NCBI RefSeq assembly: GCF_013155385.1 | Contig: NZ_JABJUQ010000008.1 | Coordinates: forward strand, 1 to 64,000 | Source: Bacillus sp. WMMC1349 | GTDB taxonomy: Bacteria > Bacillota > Bacilli > Bacillales > Bacillaceae | Length of the DNA: 64,000 bases | Direction of reading: 5' to 3' | Part shown: in pieces, positions 34,159 to 44,167 of the stretch | Numbering within the stretch: the stretch's first letter is position 1 | How the letters are laid out: each line of letters opens with the position of its first letter | Program-made: the position numbers and the translations under genes | Notes under the pieces: generated by a model | The model's database searches: none | What the model was told of the DNA's origin: nothing | What the model saw: the letters and a program-made list of their open reading frames with translations, nothing else

Positions 34159-34818
34159 TTATGCTAATTCTTTCTCTGCTTTAGCCACCCATCTTTTAAG
34201 TAGATAGATACAATGGTCAGCTTGCCCTTTATTGATTTTGTTAATATCTTTGATGTCAAGAGCTGTTATAACGGTCTTCACATCGCCTTGTCCACGCAAT
34301 TCAATATAATGTTGAGCAAGGGATTGAATTTCATCCTTTTGCTCCTGTGTGATCATTTCAGGTGGTTTTGTCGCTTCTACTTTTTGTTGAAATGCGTCTG
34401 GATCGTCTTTATCTGTCGGAATGTTGAATTGTTTCAAAAGAAAATATTTTTCAGCGTATGTCAAAGCCTTACCGACTCCCTTTTCTCCTGCTATATCAAC
34501 ACCCTGTGCATAAAAAGGGACAGTCAACGTTTCTTCGGGATTTTCTGCATTCACCCAAATAAATTCAAGGTCTAATTCTGTGAAATATGTCGTTTTCTTT
34601 TTCTGATTGCCGTACTTATCTTTACTTTCAACTGTTTCTGTTAAGATGCGTTTGTCTACAATTTTCGGAATCAGTAAAAGCGTTTGTTTGTCTAATTCAT
34701 CTCTGATAGCGCCTAAAACCTGACTTGATCCGACATATTCGTACTGGTTTCCTTTGTTTTCTTTTTGGAGATACGGGATCGCCTTTCTGACCTCGATCAG
34801 CTTTTGATAAATATTCAT
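34159..34818 (-). CDS. erf: ERF annealing protein (copy 2)
   Basis: Identical product to the gene at 13718. Confidence 0.9.
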   Translation of the reverse strand: MNIYQKLIEVRKAIPYLQKENKGNQYEYVGSSQVLGAIRDELDKQTLLLIPKIVDKRILTETVESKDKYGNQKKKTTYFTELDLEFIWVNAENPEETLTVPFYAQGVDIAGEKGVGKALTYAEKYFLLKQFNIPTDKDDPDAFQQKVEATKPPEMITQEQKDEIQSLAQHYIELRGQGDVKTVITALDIKDINKINKGQADHCIYLLKRWVAKAEKELA

Positions 34819-35399
34819 TATTCGTTCACCTCGACTGTGAATTTATCTTCCCTATCAACCACTGTCACACCTGAAATAATCTCGCCATCTGCGTCTATTA
34901 GCTTGTCCCCGAAAACTGAAGATTTCTTTTTAATGGATGCCCAATCAACGTCTTTTTTAATTTTGACTAACCCTTTTGTTTCCGCGTATTTCAACAAGTC
35001 GGTTTCATTACGTTGATATTCCGGCTGCTGCTTGGTAAGCTTAATTTTTCCATACGGTAGATTGATTGACTTATATGGCTTTTTGCCACTTTCAATCTGC
35101 CTTCTGACTTCTTCCCGCATGTATCGCTCTAGTCTATGGATATAGAAGTTTTCACGCTCGACATATGGTTTTTTAGACTCATCACGCCAAAACTCAACCC
35201 GTTCAATTTGAGTTCTGAGGCGTTCAAGCTGCTTTTCAGCCACTGCATCTATTTCTGATTGTTTCCCTTTAAAGTAAGTGATGCGCCGTTGTGCTTCGGC
35301 TGCTGATTCTAGGTCAGTCACCTCAAACACTTCATAATCCTTTTCCTCTTCTTCGACCTGATCGATTAACACTTGTTCTGTTTCTGGAAGACTACTCAT
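34818..35399 (-). CDS. Gam/Gp157-like protein (copy 2)
   Basis: Identical product to the gene at 14377. Confidence 0.8.
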   Translation of the reverse strand: MSSLPETEQVLIDQVEEEEKDYEVFEVTDLESAAEAQRRITYFKGKQSEIDAVAEKQLERLRTQIERVEFWRDESKKPYVERENFYIHRLERYMREEVRRQIESGKKPYKSINLPYGKIKLTKQQPEYQRNETDLLKYAETKGLVKIKKDVDWASIKKKSSVFGDKLIDADGEIISGVTVVDREDKFTVEVNE

Positions 35400-35503
35400 T
35401 AATTTGTTTCCTCCCTTGATTTTTCAAAAAATATTCGATATGCTTTAAATATTCTTTCTTAAAAAATCACTTCCCTAAAGTTCACTTGGCAGAGTGAACT
35501 TTT

Positions 35504-35608
35504 TTAATTGTCTTCCTCTTCGTTGTCTTTCTCTTTTTCATACTTCAAATATTCCAACGGATAACCGTAACGGTTGATTTCTGTAATGATTGGATGCTCG
35601 ATATTCAT
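35504..35608 (-). CDS. 34-residue protein (copy 2)
   Basis: Same as 15063. Confidence 0.6.
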   Translation of the reverse strand: MNIEHPIITEINRYGYPLEYLKYEKEKDNEEEDN

Positions 35609-35874
35609 TGATACGCCCTCCTTACAGTTGAAACGTCTATCCCTTTACTTAAGAGTTGGGACGCTATTTCATGCAGCTGAACAACTTGTTCTGGATGCTC
35701 CATCCGTTTAAGATCCTTACAATGGGCAATCATCGACCCTGCTATTTCAATACACCCTTCATAATCTCCGTCCTCAATAGCATCTGGTAACAGTTCAGTG
35801 ATTAGAAAATCCATTGATTTGATTAGCCTTTCAGCTCTTTCCTGATCAGACTTTAGAAATCGATTTAAATTCAT
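35605..35874 (-). CDS. Hypothetical early protein (copy 2)
   Basis: Same as 15164. Confidence 0.7.
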   Translation of the reverse strand: MNLNRFLKSDQERAERLIKSMDFLITELLPDAIEDGDYEGCIEIAGSMIAHCKDLKRMEHPEQVVQLHEIASQLLSKGIDVSTVRRAYQ

Positions 35875-35924
35875 GCTTATCCTCCTCTTTGGTATAATGT
35901 TCCTGTAAGATAGGGGGTGAAACT

Positions 35925-36305
35925 ATGAAACTTGATCACGATTGTGTAAGAGAAATCCTTCTTGAATTAGAAGAAAAACTTACATTGAACGACCAGCTAA
36001 ATACTAGCGAGGTAAGAGAACTTCAAACCGTTCAAAAGTTTGGAGAAGAAACCTCGTTTTACGCTATTTTAAAGCTAATTGATGCCAATTTTATCGAAGG
36101 TAAAGCAATACGATCTGATGATTCACTAAGTGGCTTAATCCTAGGTCATTTGACCTGGGATGGCCATGTATTTCTTGATAACATAAGAGAGACATCAATA
36201 TGGGAAGCTACTAAAGAAAAAACAAAAGGTCTTGCAAGTATTTCAGTGTCGTTAATGGCTGGAATTGCACAAGATTATTTAAAACAAAGGCTCGGTTTAA
36301 ATTAA
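35925..36305 (+). CDS. DUF2513-family protein (copy 2)
   Basis: Identical product to the gene at 15484. Confidence 0.85.
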   Translation: MKLDHDCVREILLELEEKLTLNDQLNTSEVRELQTVQKFGEETSFYAILKLIDANFIEGKAIRSDDSLSGLILGHLTWDGHVFLDNIRETSIWEATKEKTKGLASISVSLMAGIAQDYLKQRLGLN

Positions 36306-36550
36306 TATTGTTTTCCTTCAGTCCAACCATGCTCATTAAGAAATCTAATAAGATCATTTATAAACTGTGTATATTTTTCTGTAGAATAATCATTACTGTT
36401 AAAAGTCAGTTCAAGATTGAGCTGGCTTTCTTTAGCATCACCCATGGAAAAAGCATTTCTATTTTTTATTTCAAACCCTTTAATCCAGACAGCTGCCCAG
36501 GCCTTACCTTTTTCTAATGTAACTGGCATTTGATATTTCATATTAGCCAT
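36302..36550 (-). CDS. Hypothetical early protein (copy 2)
   Basis: Same as 15861. Confidence 0.65.
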   Translation of the reverse strand: MANMKYQMPVTLEKGKAWAAVWIKGFEIKNRNAFSMGDAKESQLNLELTFNSNDYSTEKYTQFINDLIRFLNEHGWTEGKQY

Positions 36551-36571
36551 TTATTCTCTCTCCTTTAACTT

Positions 36572-36661
36572 TTAGATATGCTTCTTCACAAAAGCCTGAT
36601 AAATCTTCATAAAACGTTCTGCCTCGCTTAGAGCAAGCCATTCTTTTGTTTTGATCTTCAC
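36572..36661 (-). CDS. 29-residue micropeptide (copy 2)
   Basis: Same as 16131. Confidence 0.55.
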   Translation of the reverse strand: MKIKTKEWLALSEAERFMKIYQAFVKKHI

Positions 36662-36695
36662 TTTACCCACCTCCTTTTAGTTGGTCAGTAATGAC

Positions 36696-37352
36696 CTAAT
36701 CTACTGGCTGTATATATCTCGGACGCTTCTTTATCACTCTCTGCACTTCACCAGTTGTATTGTTAACCAATACTTGCTTTCCTCTGTGATCAGTCCCCAT
36801 TGTGTAAGTATCAATCCCCTTTTCCTCAGCAAACTCTTCTAACAAACCTTTTTGTCCTTCTGCTCTTCGTAAGGCACTGACTGTTGATAGCGATTCGATC
36901 ATAAATGATGTAATATCCGAGTTTTGATAATCTGAAATAAAGTCAAATACTTCTCGTTCTGTTCCAATGCAATTGTCTAGTCCCTTTTCTTCAATAACTC
37001 GCATTGTGTAAAAATAGTCTTTCATTTCATATTTATCACCGTCATAATGCTTTTCGACCGGGAACATCTGCATCAATTCCCTTGGCGTTAACCAACCTAT
37101 CATTGTATTGATAGAGCCAATAATGTGAAATCTCGTTAGTACGTCTTCATATGTTTCAGGCATGTCCTCACTATTAATCATTTTTAAACCACTAAAGACA
37201 ACTCTTTTGAGGGTCTCTCTTTCAATAGATCCCTGGCTTTCGCATTGTGCCAATCCTTCGTATAGCTCATTTAAAAATATTTTTCGATAGATCGAATAAT
37301 AATCCACCTTTTCCTTTTGAATACCATCTATAACCTGCAATTGATTTGACAT
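36696..37352 (-). CDS. Hypothetical protein after antirepressor (copy 2)
   Basis: Same as 16255. Confidence 0.7.
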   Translation of the reverse strand: MSNQLQVIDGIQKEKVDYYSIYRKIFLNELYEGLAQCESQGSIERETLKRVVFSGLKMINSEDMPETYEDVLTRFHIIGSINTMIGWLTPRELMQMFPVEKHYDGDKYEMKDYFYTMRVIEEKGLDNCIGTEREVFDFISDYQNSDITSFMIESLSTVSALRRAEGQKGLLEEFAEEKGIDTYTMGTDHRGKQVLVNNTTGEVQRVIKKRPRYIQPVD

Positions 37353-38167
37353 TATGAAACCGCCTCTTCTTTCGTTAGAAACTTATTGATGAAATATACT
37401 TGACCCTTGCCAGTGACTTTAGGTGTCTTACTGATACTGATATGACCATCTGAATGTGTTATAGATGTTTCCTTAATTTCGAACAATCCACTTTCCATGC
37501 TCTTTTGAGTTGGCATGTTGTAATCTGTCCCTTTTCGCTTTATTAAATATCCGTTGTCTCTTAACCATGCGAAAAATCGTTTCTGTCCCGTTTCAATTCC
37601 ATTCTGTTTTAATAGTTTTGCAAGCTCCCCCACCAAAATAGATGTACTGGATGCTGACACACTATCCGCAAACAGAACTTTAGGTTTGTTTTGCTCAATT
37701 TGCTTTTTTAGTTGATTGTTCTGATTTCGCAAATCTAGCACCATTGCTTGCTTTACTTCATCACTGAAACTAGGAAAATAGTTTTTAATGAATTGTTCTT
37801 CGTTACCTTTATTAACGTATCCGCCCGTTTTTCTAATTATAGGTAGCACTTCAGAGGTTACCCATCGTTTAAATTTTTTTGCCTTCTCTTTAATTTCTCG
37901 ATTGTTCCCTTGTTTTGCAGCTCCAAATATTAAATCGTATAAACCTGATTCATTTACGAACTTTTTCTTTTGTTTTCTTCCTATTCTGTCGATGACTCCG
38001 TGGACCGCGGAGTCATCTTCCTCAACATGGTTTTGAATTGCATTATGTGGTTTCGAAAAGCTTAATGCTTTAGCAATTTCCTTTGCTCCAAACCACTCAA
38101 CTCCATCCACTATCATTACAGGTAAATCTCCAAAAATTTTATGATTAAACGTTTGTAATTCATTCAT
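37352..38167 (-). CDS. Antirepressor (copy 2)
   Basis: Identical product to the gene at 16911. Confidence 0.92.
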   Translation of the reverse strand: MNELQTFNHKIFGDLPVMIVDGVEWFGAKEIAKALSFSKPHNAIQNHVEEDDSAVHGVIDRIGRKQKKKFVNESGLYDLIFGAAKQGNNREIKEKAKKFKRWVTSEVLPIIRKTGGYVNKGNEEQFIKNYFPSFSDEVKQAMVLDLRNQNNQLKKQIEQNKPKVLFADSVSASSTSILVGELAKLLKQNGIETGQKRFFAWLRDNGYLIKRKGTDYNMPTQKSMESGLFEIKETSITHSDGHISISKTPKVTGKGQVYFINKFLTKEEAVS

Positions 38168-38302
38168 TTATGAAATCTCCTTTTTTTGTTTTGCCTTTCG
38201 TTCTTTAATAATTGAATGCATGCTCGGTCTTATCTCTTGAACAAATGTAATAGCATACTTTCCGCTAAGAACAATTGATTCAACTGATTTGTTTTTTTTC
38301 AT
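38168..38302 (-). CDS. 44-residue protein (copy 2)
   Basis: Same as 17727. Confidence 0.55.
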   Translation of the reverse strand: MKKNKSVESIVLSGKYAITFVQEIRPSMHSIIKERKAKQKKEIS

Positions 38303-38547
38303 TAAGAAACATCCCTCTCTATATCTAACATTTTGTTAGGTTTTAGTTTAAAAAAAATGATTTCTGAAAAGTCACACCCAAATACATCAGCTAGTGCCAC
38401 ACCTTCTTCTATCTCCATCTTTTGCGGATTTCTCTCCCACGAAGAGTAAGTAGTTCTATGAATACCTAAGGCTTTAGCTACATCGTCTTGAGTTAAATTT
38501 AAACGCGCCCTCCATTCTTTTGGAGTTCTTGCAATTTTATATTCCAA
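38302..38547 (-). CDS. Cro-like regulator (copy 2)
   Basis: Identical product to the gene at 17861. Confidence 0.88.
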   Translation of the reverse strand: MEYKIARTPKEWRARLNLTQDDVAKALGIHRTTYSSWERNPQKMEIEEGVALADVFGCDFSEIIFFKLKPNKMLDIERDVS

Positions 38548-38709
38548 TTTACCTCACCTCCTCACACGTTAATAATATCTAACATTTTATTAGATGTCAA
38601 CGATTTTTACACCATTTTTATATATTTGCGTTGTTTTTTCTAACTGTATGTTTGCTATAGCTAACATTTTGTTTTATAATAACAACATAAATAACAAGGA
38701 GGTGAAAAA
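38548..38709. promoter_or_regulatory. Lysogeny switch (copy 2)
   Basis: Same promoters and operators as 18107-18268. Confidence 0.8.
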
Positions 38710-39372
38710 ATGGGGAAAAAAATAAACTTCGCCAAAAACATAGCAAGGATTAGAACAGAGTTAGGACTTTCTAAAGCTGAATTCGGAAAGCGACTTGGCT
38801 TTTCTGATGTCACAATAGGGTATTGGGAGCGAGGGGAACGAACTCCCAAGACAGGTACAATTGAAACGCTAGCAAGAAAACTAGGAGTTAGCACAGCCGA
38901 ATTGATTTTTGACAATGTGGGCGAACAAAATACGCATAGTAGTATTGTTCCGATGACAGAGACAGTTCCTATATATGGATCTATTCCTGCAGGTTGCCCT
39001 AAATGGGCAGATGACAATATCATAGGTAGCCTTCCAATCCCTGATAAATTAATTAAAATGTATGGTTTGGAAAACCTCGTATCTTTGAAAATCGAAGGAG
39101 ATAGCATGAACAAAATAGTGCCTAATGGTTTTTATGCTGTTATAGATACTAAAACTAAAGAAGTTGCAAACGGTGATATTGTAGCTGTCCGTATCAATGG
39201 TTATGAAACAACACTGAAAAGATTTTACCAAACAAACAACAGCATTATTCTTGAGCCAGACTCATACAATCCTGAACAAAAACCTTTTATTTTTGATTGC
39301 ACCAATCCTTTTGAATGTCCTGAAATTACAATAACGGGAAAATACGTATGGAGTTGTGCGCCGATTGATTAA
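38710..39372 (+). CDS. CI-like repressor (copy 2)
   Basis: Identical product to the gene at 18269. Confidence 0.94.
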   Translation: MGKKINFAKNIARIRTELGLSKAEFGKRLGFSDVTIGYWERGERTPKTGTIETLARKLGVSTAELIFDNVGEQNTHSSIVPMTETVPIYGSIPAGCPKWADDNIIGSLPIPDKLIKMYGLENLVSLKIEGDSMNKIVPNGFYAVIDTKTKEVANGDIVAVRINGYETTLKRFYQTNNSIILEPDSYNPEQKPFIFDCTNPFECPEITITGKYVWSCAPID

Positions 39373-39453
39373 TTCATAATTTACCAACGCGGGAGACTAC
39401 CCGCTCTTCTTTTACAACCAAAAGAACATACATTCTGATAAAGGAGAATAAGG

Positions 39454-40866
39454 ATGAAATGTGTGATATATACAAGGGTCTCTACTGATCTACAAGCAGA
39501 AGAAGGAATATCATTAGATCTGCAAAAAGAAAGATTGGAGCAATATGCTCTTTCTCAAGGGTGGGAAATAAAAGAAGTATATACTGATGAAGGATTTTCT
39601 GCTAAAAATACAGAGCGACCAGCTTTTCAAAAAATGCTTAATGACATGAAATCGAAAACTTTTGACATAATTTTGGTTTATCGCTTAGACCGCTTCACTC
39701 GTTCAGTTGTAGATTTATACGAAATACTAAAACAGATGGATAGGTATAATGTGAAATTCAAATCATCTATGGAGATATTTGACACAACCACCGCTACTGG
39801 GCGAATGTTTATAACATTAGTAGCCACTTTAGCACAATGGGAAAGAGAAACAATTTCAGAACGTGTCAAAGATGCTATGAAAAAGCGTGCTGAAGAAGGA
39901 AAATTTAATGGTGGGAAAGTTCCTTATGGTTATAGATTAAAAAATGGAGAATTAGTTACACATAAAGAAGAAGCTAAACTTGTAAAGTTAATATTTGAAC
40001 GCTCCATATCTCTAGGAGCCGGTGCATTATCGCGATACCTAAATAAAAATGGATTTAGAACAAGAAGTGGTTCATTATTTCAACGTGCAGGAATATTAAG
40101 CATAATAAACAACCCGATCTATATTGGAAAAATACGCTGGGGAGAAGAGGTTTATACTGATATCGCGCAAAAAAGCTTTGAACAAATCATTTCTTTAGAA
40201 TTATGGGAACAAGTCCATAAATCGATGGATATAAGAAAAAAGAACAATACTAAATCATACCGGAAATACACATATTTATTTAGTGGTGTTTTTAAATGTG
40301 CTCGTTGTGGTAATCCACTTATGGGTTCTCCTAAATACCGAAAAGATGGTAGCGTTAGATACGGTTATAAATGCAAGGGACATTACTCATTAGGAATATG
40401 CGATCTCCCGCAATTTGGACAAGATTCACTGGAAAAAACATTCTTAAACTTGTTAAAACTAACTGGTTTTAAAGACAAATTAGAAACAGATGAGACAAAA
40501 GATGATATGGGTAATATAAAGAAAAAAGTAAATGAATTAGATGCAAAGAAAAAGCGTGCAAAAGAACTTTATATTGAAGGTGACTTAACAAAGAAAGAAT
40601 ATCGAGAAATGTTAGAGAATTATTCAAATATGCAATCAAAACTTTTACAAAAAATCAAAACTGATTCTGAATCTGTAACACTTGAAGAGCTTGCCCTTTT
40701 CATTGAAAATATTCAAAGTGAATGGGTTAATTTAGATGACATTGAAAAGAAATCAGCTATCAACGCAGTATTTGATTACGTAAAAGTTGATGTAAAAACT
40801 TTCTCTAAACCATCTCGATATTCTCAACCAGCAGAGATTATCATTACTGAATATAAGTTAAATTAA
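39454..40866 (+). CDS. int: Large serine recombinase (copy 2)
   Basis: Identical product to the gene at 19013; again convergent with a truncated tail gene. Confidence 0.95.
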   Translation: MKCVIYTRVSTDLQAEEGISLDLQKERLEQYALSQGWEIKEVYTDEGFSAKNTERPAFQKMLNDMKSKTFDIILVYRLDRFTRSVVDLYEILKQMDRYNVKFKSSMEIFDTTTATGRMFITLVATLAQWERETISERVKDAMKKRAEEGKFNGGKVPYGYRLKNGELVTHKEEAKLVKLIFERSISLGAGALSRYLNKNGFRTRSGSLFQRAGILSIINNPIYIGKIRWGEEVYTDIAQKSFEQIISLELWEQVHKSMDIRKKNNTKSYRKYTYLFSGVFKCARCGNPLMGSPKYRKDGSVRYGYKCKGHYSLGICDLPQFGQDSLEKTFLNLLKLTGFKDKLETDETKDDMGNIKKKVNELDAKKKRAKELYIEGDLTKKEYREMLENYSNMQSKLLQKIKTDSESVTLEELALFIENIQSEWVNLDDIEKKSAINAVFDYVKVDVKTFSKPSRYSQPAEIIITEYKLN

Positions 40867-41098
40867 TCGTGATTTTCTGACCATAACGGAGTATCCTTTA
40901 TTGGCTTGCCATCAGCCCACTGAGTAGCTCTATACTCTAGTTCCTGTACAACAATATAGGCTGGCTTACTTTTGATCCCAATTGGTACAGCTAGTTCAAA
41001 AATATTTGATGGTTTCACCAATAATAAAAGCGCTGGATCATTCTCCAACGCTTCAAATACTTGTTTTTCAGTAGTAAAGACCTTTCTACTACATTCAT
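40863..41098 (-). pseudogene. Truncated DUF3168-like gene, frameshifted (copy 3)
   Basis: Equivalent of 20422. One T is missing near 41060, so the first 13 or so codons are out of frame with the rest. Confidence 0.65.
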
Positions 41099-41493
41099 AG
41101 CTTGTACCCTCTTTTAATTACGCTTGCCATCGCTTGTAACATTCTTTCATTTGCGCTTCTCATACTTCGCTGAATAAATGGATTAGCTGGCTGATGAATG
41201 GTTCCGAATTCCGGTAAGTGAACACGGAATTTTGTGTCTTTAGTAGGTCCAACAACAGCATAGATTTCACCATCCAAATCCTTTCGAGTACGGTTTCCAA
41301 CAATAATATCCTCATCAATATGGGGATGACTGCCCCCAATATCAGATCGAGGTGCATTTTTATCTATTTCTTTGGCAAGAATAGCACCCCCGGCTTTTAC
41401 GGCTGCTTTATTGATTGACTCATCTTTCCTTGCAAGGTCAGTTAAATATGAATCTAATTCTTTAAAGCCCTGCATCTCCATTTCAAATTCCAT
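41095..41493 (-). CDS. HK97 gp10-like protein (copy 3)
   Basis: Identical product to the gene at 20655. Confidence 0.87.
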   Translation of the reverse strand: MEFEMEMQGFKELDSYLTDLARKDESINKAAVKAGGAILAKEIDKNAPRSDIGGSHPHIDEDIIVGNRTRKDLDGEIYAVVGPTKDTKFRVHLPEFGTIHQPANPFIQRSMRSANERMLQAMASVIKRGYKL

Positions 41494-41801
41494 TATTCCA
41501 CCGCCTTTGCCCTTATTGTGGTGAAATGTTTCCGAGAATAGTTCGGCAAAATTGATTCAATCTCGTATGGTTGATCTTGAAAAAGAATTCGCATATGTTC
41601 GTTAAGATCTTCACGGTGACGAATTGTAAATTTTATAGTTTTTTCTTTCTGAACAGCTGCCGCTGCATAATACTCTCGGCCTTTTAATCCCTCAGCTTTG
41701 GCCCAGCATTCCACAACAGTTTCATACTTACCTTCCACAGGGAGGCGCCCGCCCTCTTTTTTCTGTTGAAATTCAATCCGATACCGCATGTCATTCAACA
41801 T
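41493..41801 (-). CDS. Head closure/adaptor (copy 3)
   Basis: Identical product to the gene at 21053. Confidence 0.85.
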   Translation of the reverse strand: MLNDMRYRIEFQQKKEGGRLPVEGKYETVVECWAKAEGLKGREYYAAAAVQKEKTIKFTIRHREDLNEHMRILFQDQPYEIESILPNYSRKHFTTIRAKAVE

Positions 41802-42093
41802 TGGAACCAGTCTCCGAAACCGTATATTTTAATTGATTGATCATCATCGTTAGCACCCCATCAAGGTTTGAAGTTGTGCCAGCTACTTCCCTGTTTTCAT
41901 ACCAATGCGTTACAAATGCTTTTACACACATATCAGCTCGTGCTGAATGATTTGGGAACTTTAAACCAGTTGCAGCTGTAATATATTCCTTCGCCGAAGC
42001 GATAAATCCCAGGATTAAATCATCTTCCAAATCACCATCAACCCTGAGAAATTTTTTCGCTTCTTTAAGTTCTTTTTGCTCAATTTCTGTCAT
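41791..42093 (-). CDS. Head-tail connector (copy 3)
   Basis: Identical product to the gene at 21351. Confidence 0.85.
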   Translation of the reverse strand: MTEIEQKELKEAKKFLRVDGDLEDDLILGFIASAKEYITAATGLKFPNHSARADMCVKAFVTHWYENREVAGTTSNLDGVLTMMINQLKYTVSETGSNVE

Positions 42094-42121
42094 TGGGCAT
42101 CACCTAGCTTTCATTCACCTA

Positions 42122-43402
42122 TTATTTGTTCTCACCAGAACCGGGATTTGGAACCCCATTGTCTGGAGTTGCATCTTTGATTGATGAAAACTCTGCAAAC
42201 ACAACAGCATCAGTATCCCAAAGAACAACATCTTCACGTTCAATGATTCGCATATCTGTAGAATTACGATAGAATGCTTTACCGCCAACATTTGTCGTTA
42301 AAATGGAATATTGCTGACGGTCAAATAGTTTAACAGCTTCTTTAAGATCACCGACAATCAACGGATATTTTGGCGCTGCTTTTGTACCACCGTTTGGCAA
42401 ATATTTATCAGATATAACGGACACAGGCTTTCCGAATAAAAGTTTTTTAGTCGGATCTGTTGGATTAGGCTGTAGTAAGTACCGGCCAAAAGCATCCTTC
42501 AATTTATCCAAAACATTAAATCCTGATTGATTTGTAATAAAAGAGGTTGTGGCGTTGATAGCTGGATCAAGCTTGACGTTCAAAATATCTTTAATATCGT
42601 CTTGCTTTGAAACTGCTGTTTTTACGAGTGTTCCTAATTGCTTAATAATCAACGTATTACGCGTAACAGCTGATTTCTTAGCGAGCCAATTGGTCAAATA
42701 TTGAAGAAGCGCTTCTTGTGTATCTGAAAGCAAATCATTAGAAAGAACCAAAATTCCTGCATAATCTTTAATGTTATATTTAATGTTTTCAAATTTAGGA
42801 TTCTCTAGTTCCGTAATATCCGCTAATTCTTCAAGGTTTGCTAATGGAGTGATATCTGCTAGTTTTTCAAGCACTCGTGAACCTTTATTTGTAGATACCG
42901 GAATGACATCAACGAGATTAGCCAGTGTATCAAATTGTCTACGTTTTTCGTTGATCTTCGTTGAAATATCTTGCGGAACAACAAGACCGCCATCTTCATC
43001 CACACCTTCTTTCATTGCGGAAAGAGGTTTCGGTATTGTTCCAGATTTAAGAGCTGACGCAAAAAGCTGAACATGGTTCTTTACTTCCGTTTTGGCGATA
43101 TCATCTGTTGGCTGTTGACCAGTTGCTACTGAATCTTGTGATGTCTGCTCCTGTTCATAAGGGACTTGCATATTTCGGACTTCTTCATATGTCTGGATCT
43201 GCTCTTTTATTTGTTGAGCTTCAGAAAGTAGTTTTTTAGCTTCATCAATTTTCCCTTTGTCTGTCAATGCTTCAATTTCTGTACGCTTTTCTGCTAGCGT
43301 TTGGCGTAACTCCCGTTCTTTTTTAGACATTCCACCTCCAGCAAAAAATTGAATATCTAGTTTCAATAAAAAATTTTTTTGTTTTAATAGTTTCGGTTTC
43401 AA
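42122..43402 (-). CDS. Major capsid protein (copy 3)
   Basis: Identical product to the gene at 21682. Confidence 0.94.
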   Translation of the reverse strand: MKPKLLKQKNFLLKLDIQFFAGGGMSKKERELRQTLAEKRTEIEALTDKGKIDEAKKLLSEAQQIKEQIQTYEEVRNMQVPYEQEQTSQDSVATGQQPTDDIAKTEVKNHVQLFASALKSGTIPKPLSAMKEGVDEDGGLVVPQDISTKINEKRRQFDTLANLVDVIPVSTNKGSRVLEKLADITPLANLEELADITELENPKFENIKYNIKDYAGILVLSNDLLSDTQEALLQYLTNWLAKKSAVTRNTLIIKQLGTLVKTAVSKQDDIKDILNVKLDPAINATTSFITNQSGFNVLDKLKDAFGRYLLQPNPTDPTKKLLFGKPVSVISDKYLPNGGTKAAPKYPLIVGDLKEAVKLFDRQQYSILTTNVGGKAFYRNSTDMRIIEREDVVLWDTDAVVFAEFSSIKDATPDNGVPNPGSGENK

Positions 43403-43441
43403 ATTCTTGTCCTCCTTAAAAGTGGCATTAAAAAAGAACCC

Positions 43442-44167
43442 TTAAAGATTTAAGAGTTCAAGTTTCATATCAATTTTTTGTTTTTGTAATTCATCCAATC
43501 CTGCTTCTTCAGCCGAATTTTCAGCAACTGTTTTAGCAACTATCTTTCCTGGCACATGTTTAAAGTGTGCCAAAATTTGATGATCAATACAGGCTGCTAC
43601 ATCCTTTGATTCTGAGACCTCATCAATCAAACCATAATGTAATGCTTCATCAGCTGTCAGCCACGTTTCTTCATCAAGTAATTGATGTAAAGTAACATCA
43701 TCCAGCTTGTCACCAGCTTTATCAAGGTATGTCGAAACAATACTTTCTGTGATCTTGTCAAGATCATCGGCAGCCTTTCGAAATTCTGTTGCATTCCCGA
43801 CCATTCCCATGTAAGGATTATGAATCATCATCATGGCGTTACTTGGCATTGTAATGTTATCCCCCGCCATTGCAATAACTGAGGCAATACTTCCAGCCAG
43901 TGCATCCACATAAACATTAATTTTAGCTTTATGACGTTTAAGCATTGAATGAATCGCTTGGCCCTCAAAGACATCTCCTCCAGGTGAATTAATGTACAAA
44001 TCAATAGAGCTTACATCACCTAAACTTTTCAATTCTGACTGAAAAACTTTAGAAGAACTCTCACTAAACCATCCTTCACCCGTTATTGAGCCATAAAGTG
44101 TGATTTCAGCAGTAGAATCATTCAGAATCTTCATGTTCCAATACTTGTTTTTCTTCTTCGTTGCCAT
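43442..44167 (-). CDS. ClpP-like prohead protease (copy 3)
   Basis: Identical product to the gene at 23002. Confidence 0.92.
   Translation of the reverse strand: MATKKKNKYWNMKILNDSTAEITLYGSITGEGWFSESSSKVFQSELKSLGDVSSIDLYINSPGGDVFEGQAIHSMLKRHKAKINVYVDALAGSIASVIAMAGDNITMPSNAMMMIHNPYMGMVGNATEFRKAADDLDKITESIVSTYLDKAGDKLDDVTLHQLLDEETWLTADEALHYGLIDEVSESKDVAACIDHQILAHFKHVPGKIVAKTVAENSAEEAGLDELQKQKIDMKLELLNL

Larger units (their letters stand above)
20444..40884. repeat. Tandem phage unit, copy 2 (intact reference copy)
   Basis: Complete 20,441-bp unit with all reading frames open. Early-region features lie exactly 20,441 bases after their copy 1 equivalents. This is the best reference copy. Confidence 0.97.
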
